Origin: Thermoplasmata archaeon
GTDB taxonomy: Archaea; Thermoplasmatota; Thermoplasmata; Thermoplasmatales; Aciduliprofundaceae
Direction: 5' to 3'
Assembly (NCBI GenBank): GCA_021160945.1
Contig: JAGHBQ010000082.1
Coordinates: 1-5,176, forward strand
Length of the DNA: 5,176 nt
The notes beneath the pieces were generated by a model. The model did not search any database. It worked only from the letters and a program-made list of their open reading frames with translations, and was not told the origin of the DNA. Every line of letters starts with the position of its first letter. The stretch's first letter is position 1. Shown one piece after another: positions 1 to 5,176 of the stretch. The translations under genes and the position numbers were made by a program.

Positions 1-966
1 AGTGGCTCAGAGTTTGGTGCCCGTATAGATTATGCTGTTCAAAAAAAGCAGTTAGGCACAGCCCATGCTTTATACCATGCAAGGATGGATGATGAGTTTT
101 TACTTTTCTATGGAGATAATTTGGTAACTTCTGAATGTGTAAAAGAGCTTTTAAAAAGTGAGGTTAACACGATCTTGGGTAGCTATAGCGACAGGCCATG
201 GAAATATGGGGTGATAGAGAAAAAGAGCAATAAGTTAGTGAAGATAAAAGAGAAGCTGAGAGAAAGCGAAGAGGCTATAGTTTTCACAGGTATGGGACAT
301 TTCGATGGAAAGATATTTGAGCTGATAGAGGAGAGAATGAGAGAAGGTATCTACGATCTTCCAGATATACTTAATGAGATGGAAATAAAAATAAAGGTGA
401 TAAGTGGATGGAGAGATGCCATATATCCCTGGGATCTTTTGGAGCTGAACAGCTATGCTCTCAAAGATACTACGAGAAAACTTGCTGGAAAAATAGAAGA
501 TTCTACAATAATTGGAGATGTTGAGATAGGGGAGAATACAAAAATAGGTGCAGGTTCTTATATTCGGGGAAAAGTGAAAATTGGAAAAAATTGCGAAATT
601 GGACCGAATAGTGTAATCTTGGGAGATACAAGCATAGGAGATGGAGTTAGAATAGGAGCTATGAGCTATATAGAAAATTCCATAATAATGAGTAATACAA
701 ATATAGGAATAAACGCTCTAATAAAAGACAGTGTGATAGGAAGGAATGTATACATTGCTCCAAAGTTTGTTACTCTATCAGGTAAAATAAAGAGGATAGT
801 GAATGATGAAGTTATAGAGGTTACAGGAGGAGCGGTTATTGGAGATGGTGCATCTATTGGCTCAGTTGTGATAGTGCATCCTGGGGTGCTCATAGGCTCG
901 AACAGCAATATTGGAGCTCTGAAGCTCATTGATAAAGATGTAGCAAATGGGGAGAGGGTGATATAG
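1..966 (+). CDS. glmU: GlmU-like bifunctional sugar-1-phosphate nucleotidylyltransferase / acetyltransferase (5' partial)
   Basis: The open frame runs from base 1 without a stop, so the gene begins upstream; the first ATG (85) is internal because conserved residues precede it. Seen in 321 residues: QLGTAHAL (17-24) and YGDN (37-40, with the Asp that binds metal in this fold) of a nucleotidyltransferase, then YPWDLLELN around residue 142-150, then a left-handed beta-helix of hexapeptide repeats (about 168-310, with repeated IG-x-x-x-x-IG spacing). The N-terminal G-x-G-T-R loop is missing with the 5' end. Family knowledge: archaeal proteins of this build acetylate GlcN-1-P and couple GlcNAc-1-P (or related sugar phosphates) to a nucleotide in the cytosol. 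The location directly before glmS and near glmM supports a UDP-GlcNAc role. Odd: the usual EKP motif reads EKL (residues 84-86), and the usual NAG-like motif reads TGMGHF (96-101), so the exact sugar and nucleotide specificity is uncertain; a glucose-1-P thymidylyltransferase-like activity is the alternative. Confidence 0.88.
   Translation, partial: SGSEFGARIDYAVQKKQLGTAHALYHARMDDEFLLFYGDNLVTSECVKELLKSEVNTILGSYSDRPWKYGVIEKKSNKLVKIKEKLRESEEAIVFTGMGHFDGKIFELIEERMREGIYDLPDILNEMEIKIKVISGWRDAIYPWDLLELNSYALKDTTRKLAGKIEDSTIIGDVEIGENTKIGAGSYIRGKVKIGKNCEIGPNSVILGDTSIGDGVRIGAMSYIENSIIMSNTNIGINALIKDSVIGRNVYIAPKFVTLSGKIKRIVNDEVIEVTGGAVIGDGASIGSVVIVHPGVLIGSNSNIGALKLIDKDVANGERVI
949..962 (+). promoter_or_regulatory. 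Ribosome binding site for glmS inside the end of the upstream gene
   Basis: A purine-rich GGGGAGAGGGTGAT lies 4 nt before the GTG at 967. It resembles the archaeal anti-16S motif GAGGTGAT with one extra G. It supports the GTG as the start, which also places Cys at position 2 as required for the glutaminase. The previous gene stops at 964-966, so translation is probably coupled. Confidence 0.55.
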
Positions 967-2724
967 GTGTGTGGTATAGTTGGATATATTGGGTTCAGAA
1001 GTGCCAGGGAAGTTCTTTTAAGCTCTTTAAGAAGGCTGGAGTATAGGGGTTATGATTCTGCAGGAGTAGCAATAGTGGCTGATGAGATTAAGGTTGAAAA
1101 AAGAAGGGGATCCATTGATAATCTGAAGGTGGATTTTGATGGTAGTTTGGGTATAGGGCATACAAGATGGGCCACTCATGGCATACCCAGTGATAAAAAT
1201 GCCCATCCATTTTTGGATTGTCAGGGAAAGCTCGCCATAGTGCATAACGGAATTATAGAAAATTATCTATCACTTCGTGAAGAGCTTATAAAGAAGGGAC
1301 ATAAGTTTGTTTCAGATACTGATAGTGAGCTCATCGCACATCTGATAGAAGAGTATTATCAGGGAGATTTAAAAGATGCGTTTTTCAAAGCTATAAGAAA
1401 GCTTAAAGGCTCATTTGCAATAGCAGCCATACATCAAGATGAGCGCAAAATACTGGCAGCTAAGAACGAGAGCCCCCTAGTTATAGGCATAGGAGATCAT
1501 GAAAATTTCCTGGCTTCAGATATACCTGCATTCTTAGCGTACACCAATCGTGTGATAGTTTTAAAAGATAAGGAGGTTTGTGAGCTCACCGATGATTTCG
1601 TCCAGATTTACGATTTTGATGAGAAAGAGGTAAGGAGAGATGTTGAATATATAAATTGGAGTCTGGAAGATGCTGAGAAATCTGGATATGAGCATTTTAT
1701 GCTCAAAGAGATATTTGAGCAGCCGATAGCTGTGGATAACACAATACACTCACTTATCTCTCGCAACGATCTTGATCTTGAATTTGATAGCATGGTTATT
1801 GTTGCCTGCGGCACTTCCTATCACGCAGGATTGGTGGGCAAGTACATTATGGAGGAGCTTCTCCATGTGCCTGTTTATGTCTACTACGCCTCAGAGTACA
1901 GATACAGAGAAGTGCTTGAGAATTCTCTGACACTGCTTATAACACAGAGTGGAGAGACTGCAGATACTATTGCTGCAGCACGAAAAGCAATGGCCGCGGG
2001 GAATACCACTCTGGCCATAACGAATGTTGTTGGTAGCTCCATCACAAATTATGTGGATATGGTTCTATACACCAGTGCAGGTCCTGAAATAGGAGTGGCT
2101 GCTACTAAGACCTTTACTGCACAGCTTGCATCGCTTTATTATTTTGCGATAGAGGCTGCAAGAAATAAGATGCTCATTTCCCCAATGAGATACGAATCTC
2201 TATTAAATACTCTGCGCAAAGTGCCCTACTACATTGAGAAAACCCTCTCTGTAGAGCCAAGGATAATCAAAGAAGCAAAGAAAATTGCCAATAGCAAGGA
2301 TATTTTCTTCATAGCGCGGGGCATAAATTACCCCATTGCTCTGGAGGGGGCACTTAAGATGAAGGAGATCTCATATATACATGCGGAGGGCTATCCAGCG
2401 GGAGAACTCAAGCATGGACCTCTTGCACTTATAGAAGAGGGAGTGCCTGTTGTTACTCTAGTGCCGGTGGATAAAACTTATGAGAAGATGCTCTCAAACA
2501 TAAAAGAAGTGAGCGCCAGAAAAGCATATGTTATAGCTTTATCTCCATCCGAAGAAGTTGGTAAATATGTGGATTCTCTCATCAAAGTTCCTGATATTGA
2601 TCCTCTCTTCTCTCCTTTTGTAAATGTGGTGGCTCTACAGCTTCTGTCCTATCATACTGCTCGCATTTTGGGTAGAAATATTGACAAACCCAGAAATCTT
2701 GCAAAGAGCGTGACTGTAGAATAA
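967..2724 (+). CDS. glmS: Glutamine--fructose-6-phosphate aminotransferase (isomerizing), GlmS
   Basis: This 585-residue cytosolic enzyme makes glucosamine-6-phosphate from fructose-6-phosphate and glutamine, the committed step to UDP-GlcNAc. The N-terminal class II glutaminase domain (about 1-220) starts MCGIVGYIG; Cys2 becomes the catalytic N-terminal nucleophile after Met removal. Further signatures are YRGYDSAG (26-33), HTRWATHG (65-72), HNGIIENY (93-100) and SDTDSE (116-121). Two SIS sugar-isomerase domains follow: ACGTSYHAG (280-288) and TQSGETADT (326-334) in the first, then ARGINYPIALEGALKMKEIS (450-469) and GELKHGPLAL (479-488) in the second. By alignment from memory with E. coli GlmS, K464, E467, H483 and K580 match the isomerase residues K485, E488, H504 and K603. 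The C-terminal tail KSVTVE is intact. Length is near the family norm (about 590-610). The GTG start abuts the preceding TAG, giving an operon with the GlmU-like gene. No glmS ribozyme is visible, as expected for an archaeon. Confidence 0.97.
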   Translation: MCGIVGYIGFRSAREVLLSSLRRLEYRGYDSAGVAIVADEIKVEKRRGSIDNLKVDFDGSLGIGHTRWATHGIPSDKNAHPFLDCQGKLAIVHNGIIENYLSLREELIKKGHKFVSDTDSELIAHLIEEYYQGDLKDAFFKAIRKLKGSFAIAAIHQDERKILAAKNESPLVIGIGDHENFLASDIPAFLAYTNRVIVLKDKEVCELTDDFVQIYDFDEKEVRRDVEYINWSLEDAEKSGYEHFMLKEIFEQPIAVDNTIHSLISRNDLDLEFDSMVIVACGTSYHAGLVGKYIMEELLHVPVYVYYASEYRYREVLENSLTLLITQSGETADTIAAARKAMAAGNTTLAITNVVGSSITNYVDMVLYTSAGPEIGVAATKTFTAQLASLYYFAIEAARNKMLISPMRYESLLNTLRKVPYYIEKTLSVEPRIIKEAKKIANSKDIFFIARGINYPIALEGALKMKEISYIHAEGYPAGELKHGPLALIEEGVPVVTLVPVDKTYEKMLSNIKEVSARKAYVIALSPSEEVGKYVDSLIKVPDIDPLFSPFVNVVALQLLSYHTARILGRNIDKPRNLAKSVTVE

Positions 2725-2725
2725 T

Positions 2726-2740
2726 ACTTTTTATATTTTT
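2726..2740 (+). promoter_or_regulatory. Probable TATA-box promoter of glmM (leaderless)
   Basis: In the 32-nt gap between glmS and glmM sits ACTTTTTATATTTTT, an AT-rich box centred about 24 nt before the glmM ATG at 2757. No Shine-Dalgarno-like sequence precedes that ATG. This spacing is what is expected of an archaeal TATA box driving a leaderless transcript. It would let glmM be transcribed apart from the upstream pair, although read-through from glmS remains possible. Confidence 0.6.
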
Positions 2741-2756
2741 AATCATTCTCTACACT

Positions 2757-4004
2757 ATGAAATTCTCTGGCTCTTCAGGGATACGGATGGTATGGAGCGA
2801 GGAGCTTCTAAAGATAGCATATCAGCTTGGCATATGCATAGGTAATAATTTTGATGAAGTTGTGGTAGCCTCTGATTTTCGTGATACATCCGACGCTCTT
2901 CTTTCCATAGTTGCAGGAGGCATAATGTCAGGAGGTGCCGATGTCTATTACGGTGGTAATGTTCCTACACCTACTCTTGCCTACGGTGCGAAGAATCACG
3001 ATCTGGGTGTGATGATAACTGCCTCTCACAATCCTCCTGAGTATAATGGGATAAAGCTCTGGAACTCTGATGGTAGCGCATTCACAGATATGCAACTCTC
3101 AAAGTTGCAGGGTAGAAAGATCGGAGCTTGGGAAAGGGTTGGAAAATGGAAAGAGGAGAATCTGCTGAATATTCATAGAGAAGCTCTTCTCAAACAGTTC
3201 AAAGAACTGAATCTGAAAGTGGTTATAGACTGCTCCAACGGTGCAGGAAGCGTTTTGACACCATTTGTTTTTAGGGAGTTAGGTGCAGAGGTGACTACGC
3301 TTAACTGTCACCCATCTGGAAAGTTTCCTGGACATGGTAGTGAGCCCAGTGAGGAGAATCTTGAGATTCTAAAAAGACTCGTTTTGAAGAAAAGAGCTGA
3401 TTTAGGGATAGCTCATGACGGTGATGCTGATAGGTTTGTGGCGATAACTTCTTCCGGGAGATATCTTAGTGGTGATGAGCTTTTGGCCATATTTGTCAAG
3501 CTTCTCAGGTTTAAAAGAATAGTTGCTCCTGTAGACTCATCAATGCTTCTGGATAACTTCGCAGAGGTGATTCACTGCAAGGTGGGTGATGCTAATGTAT
3601 CCGCTACTATGAAAGAGCTGGGTGTGGAATTTCGCGGGGAGAATAGTGGAACGCAGATATTTGCAGCATGGCGCTACACTCCAGATGCGATATATTCTGC
3701 TTTGAAGTTTGCAGAGCTGGCTATGAGCGTGAATATTGATGAGCTTGTAGATAGCTTTCCCAGATACTACACTCTGAGGAAGAGTATTTATTACGAAGAT
3801 CGAGAAAGTATGAGAAGAAGGATAGAGAGGCTTGTGGAGAACTATGAAGTAGGGAGAGTTGATGGATACCGCGTATCCTTAGATGATGGCTGGTTCTTAA
3901 TTCGCTTTTCTGGCACAGAGCCTAAGGTTCGAATAACCGTAGAGTTTGAAAATAAAGAAAAAGCTGAAGAGATATTGAATAAAATAGTAAGAGAGCTGAA
4001 CTGA
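2757..4004 (+). CDS. glmM: Phosphoglucosamine mutase-type phosphohexomutase (GlmM)
   Basis: A 415-residue member of the alpha-D-phosphohexomutase superfamily. Its likely job is converting glucosamine-6-P to glucosamine-1-P between the GlmS and GlmU-like steps; the neighbours argue for this over a phosphomannomutase or phosphoglucomutase. Family landmarks seen in order: an N-terminal GSSGIR (5-10); the phosphoserine loop TASHNP with Ser90 as the phosphorylated residue, followed by YNGIK (96-100); the Mg-binding DGDADR (221-226, Asp221/223/225); a sugar-binding loop GENSGT (294-299); and the phosphate-binding FSGTEPKVR (384-392). All four domains are therefore present. Odd points: it is shorter than the usual roughly 440-455 residues, the tail after SGTEPK has only 25 residues, the N-terminal motif lacks the usual Gly after Arg (GSSGIRM), and the sugar loop differs from both the bacterial GExSGH and the archaeal GEENGG forms I recall. 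The stop codon coincides with the edge of the downstream mobile element. Start choice rests on the GSSGIR spacing and the TATA box upstream. Confidence 0.9.
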   Translation: MKFSGSSGIRMVWSEELLKIAYQLGICIGNNFDEVVVASDFRDTSDALLSIVAGGIMSGGADVYYGGNVPTPTLAYGAKNHDLGVMITASHNPPEYNGIKLWNSDGSAFTDMQLSKLQGRKIGAWERVGKWKEENLLNIHREALLKQFKELNLKVVIDCSNGAGSVLTPFVFRELGAEVTTLNCHPSGKFPGHGSEPSEENLEILKRLVLKKRADLGIAHDGDADRFVAITSSGRYLSGDELLAIFVKLLRFKRIVAPVDSSMLLDNFAEVIHCKVGDANVSATMKELGVEFRGENSGTQIFAAWRYTPDAIYSALKFAELAMSVNIDELVDSFPRYYTLRKSIYYEDRESMRRRIERLVENYEVGRVDGYRVSLDDGWFLIRFSGTEPKVRITVEFENKEKAEEILNKIVRELN

Positions 4005-4007
4005 CAT

Positions 4008-4023
4008 ACTCCCCATTGGGAGT
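4008..4023 (-). repeat. Subterminal right-end hairpin (6-bp stem, 4-nt loop)
   Basis: ACTCCC and GGGAGT pair perfectly around a 4-nt loop, 3 nt beyond the glmM stop. Such subterminal hairpins are the ends recognised by Y1 transposases in IS200/IS605 elements and also form the last stem of the omega RNA before the guide. No T-run follows on the plus strand, so it is a poor candidate for a classic glmM terminator, although it could stall transcription or protect mRNA ends. Confidence 0.7.
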
Positions 4024-4033
4024 TCTGCCTATA

Positions 4034-4051
4034 GGCTATCCTGAGATAGCC
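4034..4051 (-). repeat. Hairpin over the tnpB stop codon (7-bp stem, 4-nt loop)
   Basis: GGCTATC pairs perfectly with GATAGCC around a 4-nt loop; the tnpB stop codon (4036-4038) lies inside the stem. It overlaps a second palindrome, GCCTATAGGC at 4027-4036, so two mutually exclusive folds are possible. This is probably part of the omega-RNA scaffold or the right-end structure. Confidence 0.7.
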
Positions 4052-5020
4052 ATTTCAGGCATATACTCGCCATGTCCCGACGAGGGAGCTATACACTCCA
4101 ATCCTCTATTTAATATGTTTATTGAAGCATTTAAATCTCTATCTATTCTTAATCCGCATACTGGACATTTGAATATTCTATCTCTCAACTTCAAATCATG
4201 ATTTACATAGCCACATCTTGAACAGGTCTTGCTCGTATCTTTTGCCTCTACTCTCTATCTTCTTGAATAACCTATCCCTCTTTCTCTCTAATTCTGCTAT
4301 TCTTCTTGAATACTTTATCCCTCTCTTTTTGTTTATCTCCCTTTTCTTGTCTATTATGCTTTGCAATTTTTCTATCTTCCTAACTATTCTCATTATTCTA
4401 TCCTTGTCCAGAGATAGGACTTCTCCATTGCTCATTGTTATCGTGCTTTTAATTCCCACATCTATACCTACTGCTTCTCCATTCTTCTCTTTTTCCTCTT
4501 TCTCTCGCTCATACACTATGTAGGCAAAGAACCCATCTGGCTCCTCTTTTATCCACACCTGTTTAGCAGTCTCCTCTATCTTCTCCCACTCTGGCTTCTC
4601 TGTTATCTTATCTTTTATGCTTACCCATCCAATCTTTGGTATCTTCAACTTCTTTCCTTCAAACTTGAACCACTGTGGAAATATTAATATTCCCTCATAC
4701 TTGCTCTTTTTCTTAAATCTTGGGAATCTCACTCCTTCTTTTCTATGTTTCAAAAACAACTTTAAACTTCTGTCCAACTTCCTCGCAATCTGCTGAAGCG
4801 ATTGAGCAGGTGATTGCTTCAAAAATGGATATTCTTCCCTCATTCTCGTTATCTCCTTATCCATCTCAAATTCAAACATGAACTTCTTTTCCTTTTTGTA
4901 TTTCTCTAGGTTCATCTCTAACAATTTATTCCAGATAAACCTACTGTTCCCTAATGCTTGCCTTAATAACTGTGTTTTTGTGTGCTTCGCATATATCTTA
5001 ACCTTAATCACTGCCTTCAT
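4036..5020 (-). pseudogene. tnpB: tnpB (RNA-guided nuclease of IS200/IS605), disrupted by internal deletion and frameshift
   Basis: The first frame starts at ATG 5020 and is authentic TnpB to about residue 258: N-terminal MKAVIKVKIY, the family-typical FPRFKKKSKYEG (99-110), RuvC-I GIDVGIKST (185-193, Asp187 catalytic), and the basic helical segment RRIAELERKRDRLFKK (239-254). It then runs out of frame and stops at 4196-4198. A second frame, open from 4254 to a TAG at 4036-4038, carries the authentic C-terminus: [14 protein letters not shown], a second pair CPVCG (a CxxC/CxxC zinc ribbon) and Ruv[14 protein letters not shown]. Compared with the family from memory, about 60-80 residues between these parts are missing, including RuvC-II (VVEDL-like, catalytic Glu). 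The loss cannot be restored by ribosomal frameshifting, so the nuclease should be inactive. The intact family guides itself with an omega RNA from the element's right end. Translation of the first part may still occur: AGGGAG lies just upstream of the ATG and the RHH gene overlaps it. Confidence 0.88.
4246..4256 (-). other. Deletion junction in tnpB
   Basis: On the minus strand this reads AGAGTAGAG-like sequence. Before it, the first frame encodes KKIESR; after it, the other frame encodes RVEAKDTSK. Both sides are good TnpB sequence, but they belong to separated parts of the protein and to different frames, so the joint is placed here. The AGAG/AGTAGAG repetition could reflect short homology used in the deletion, but the parental sequence is not in the window, so this is inference. 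Confidence 0.6.
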
Positions 5021-5144
5021 ACTTCTCCCTTAACTCATCTATTGCTTTCTGCAATAGTCCACTTACATTTATCTCTGGATGCTTATCTAACCACTCTTTC
5101 TGGTCTTTGCGTATTGAGACACTTAATCTTATGAAATTAGACAT
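5004..5144 (-). CDS. Small ribbon-helix-helix (RHH/CopG-like) protein upstream of tnpB
   Basis: A 46-residue frame from ATG 5144 to TAA 5004-5006. Its layout is the minimal RHH fold: a beta strand of alternating residues NFIRLSVSI (3-11), a first helix about KDQKEWLDKH (13-22), then INVSGLLQKAIDEL (25-38), whose N-V-S helix cap and hydrophobic spacing match the second helix of CopG/Arc-type dimers. Arg6, Ser8 and Ser10 would face the DNA major groove. Known RHH proteins are dimeric DNA-binding repressors or antitoxins; here the likely role, by inference, is autoregulation of the element. It overlaps the tnpB start by 17 nt in another frame, so translation is probably coupled, and the tnpB ribosome site lies inside it. 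An in-frame TAG at 5154-5156 limits upstream extension; only a TTG at 5147 competes as start. No Shine-Dalgarno precedes it. An alternative is an antitoxin remnant without a toxin. Confidence 0.75.
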   Translation of the reverse strand: MSNFIRLSVSIRKDQKEWLDKHPEINVSGLLQKAIDELREKYEGSD

Positions 5145-5167
5145 CAATATATACTAATGTACACTCA

Positions 5168-5175
5168 TTAATAAA
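5168..5175 (-). promoter_or_regulatory. Possible TATA box for the RHH-tnpB transcript
   Basis: On the minus strand TTTATTAA is centred about 27 nt before the RHH ATG at 5144, a distance suited to a leaderless archaeal transcript, and no Shine-Dalgarno motif lies between. The box touches the window edge, so the BRE region cannot be judged. A nearer AT-rich stretch (AGTATATATT, about 5145-5155) is too close to the ATG to be the TATA box but could be an operator or the initiator region. Confidence 0.4.
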
Positions 5176-5176
5176 C

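Larger units (their letters stand above)
4005..4130 (-). ncRNA. Candidate omega RNA (reRNA) scaffold at the tnpB 3' end / element right end
   Basis: In characterised TnpB systems the guide RNA derives from the last part of tnpB and the right end, and continues into flanking DNA as the guide. Here the tnpB 3' end and the bases after its stop hold two perfect-stem hairpins, in the expected place. The 5' limit given is arbitrary. The guide would begin at about 4004 going down into glmM. No expression evidence is available, so this rests on position and structure. Confidence 0.45.
4005..5176 (-). mobile_element. IS200/IS605-type TnpB element, decayed, left end outside window
   Basis: The segment reads on the minus strand, convergent to glmM: small RHH gene, broken tnpB, then two hairpins typical of a subterminal right end. 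No TnpA (Y1 transposase, HUH motif) is visible, so this is either a tnpB-only (IS1341-like) element or tnpA lies past 5176. There are no terminal inverted repeats or obvious target duplication, as expected for this family. The right boundary is set at the glmM stop from the hairpin position and the terminal minus-strand ATGTCA; it could be off by several bases. The left boundary is not visible. Confidence 0.75.

Noticed and set aside
666..929. Minus-strand open frame of 87 codons opposite the beta-helix region
   Set aside because: It mirrors the hexapeptide repeats of the real plus-strand gene, which has clear family motifs.
505..930. Tandem DNA repeat in the first gene (recurrent ATAGGA/GGAGAT)
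   Set aside because: This is the codon-level echo of the hexapeptide beta-helix repeats, not an independent DNA repeat or CRISPR-like array.
4008..4051. Rho-independent style terminator for glmM
   Set aside because: Stems are good, but no U-tract follows on the plus strand, and archaeal termination relies on U-runs rather than hairpins; the right-end/omega-RNA explanation fits better.
4063..4073. ATACTCGCCAT resembles ATACTCCCCAT at 4006-4016 (one mismatch), suggesting a direct repeat at the element end
   Set aside because: Only 11 bases with a mismatch in a low-complexity region; chance or RNA-structure constraint explains it as well as a repeat would.
4016..4201. Plus-strand open frame of 61 codons downstream of glmM
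   Set aside because: It is the complement of the tnpB C-terminal coding region and omega-RNA end; the minus strand encodes a clear zinc ribbon and RuvC-III there.
4196..4260. Programmed ribosomal frameshift joining the two tnpB frames
   Set aside because: A frameshift would restore the zinc ribbon but not the missing RuvC-II segment, and no clear slippery heptamer is present at the joint.
4218..4523. Plus-strand open frame of 101 codons, rich in Ser, Leu and Ile, looking like a membrane protein
   Set aside because: It is an artefact of the purine-rich (Lys/Glu/Arg) tnpB coding strand read backwards; no start signal or family likeness.

Overview
The window looks archaeal. Reasons seen in the sequence are AT-rich coding DNA with many AGA/AGG arginine and ATA isoleucine codons, a TATA-like box about 24 nt upstream of an ATG with no leader (glmM), and an archaeal-type GlmU-like fusion of a nucleotidyltransferase with a left-handed beta-helix. 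The style would fit a thermophilic euryarchaeon, possibly a Thermoplasmatota/Aciduliprofundum-like organism, but the lineage is only an inference.

Left part (1-4004, + strand): a compact UDP-GlcNAc biosynthesis cluster. It holds a 5'-truncated GlmU-like sugar-1-phosphate nucleotidyltransferase/acetyltransferase (1-966), glmS (967-2724, GTG start directly after the previous stop codon) and a phosphoglucosamine mutase-type gene, glmM (2757-4004), with its own probable promoter in the 32-nt gap. Together they cover fructose-6-P -> GlcN-6-P -> GlcN-1-P -> GlcNAc-1-P -> UDP-GlcNAc, the activated amino sugar used in archaea for glycoprotein and surface glycan synthesis.

Right part (about 4005-5176, - strand): the right-hand portion of an IS200/IS605-type (TnpB) element lying convergent to glmM. 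It starts outside the window with a probable leaderless promoter, then encodes a 46-residue ribbon-helix-helix protein that overlaps the start of tnpB by 17 nt. The tnpB gene is broken. An internal deletion with a frameshift near 4246-4256 has joined the part just after RuvC-I to the zinc-ribbon/RuvC-III part, removing the RuvC-II segment with its catalytic glutamate. Two strong hairpins at the tnpB 3' end (4034-4051 and 4008-4023) mark the right end and the likely 3' scaffold of an omega RNA (reRNA). The element appears to end at or next to the glmM stop codon, so the guide of such an RNA would be antisense to the last codons of glmM. No tnpA is visible; the left end is beyond the window.

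The most interesting points are the small RHH gene coupled to tnpB, the internally deleted tnpB beside an apparently retained omega-RNA end, and the placement of the element boundary on the glmM stop codon.
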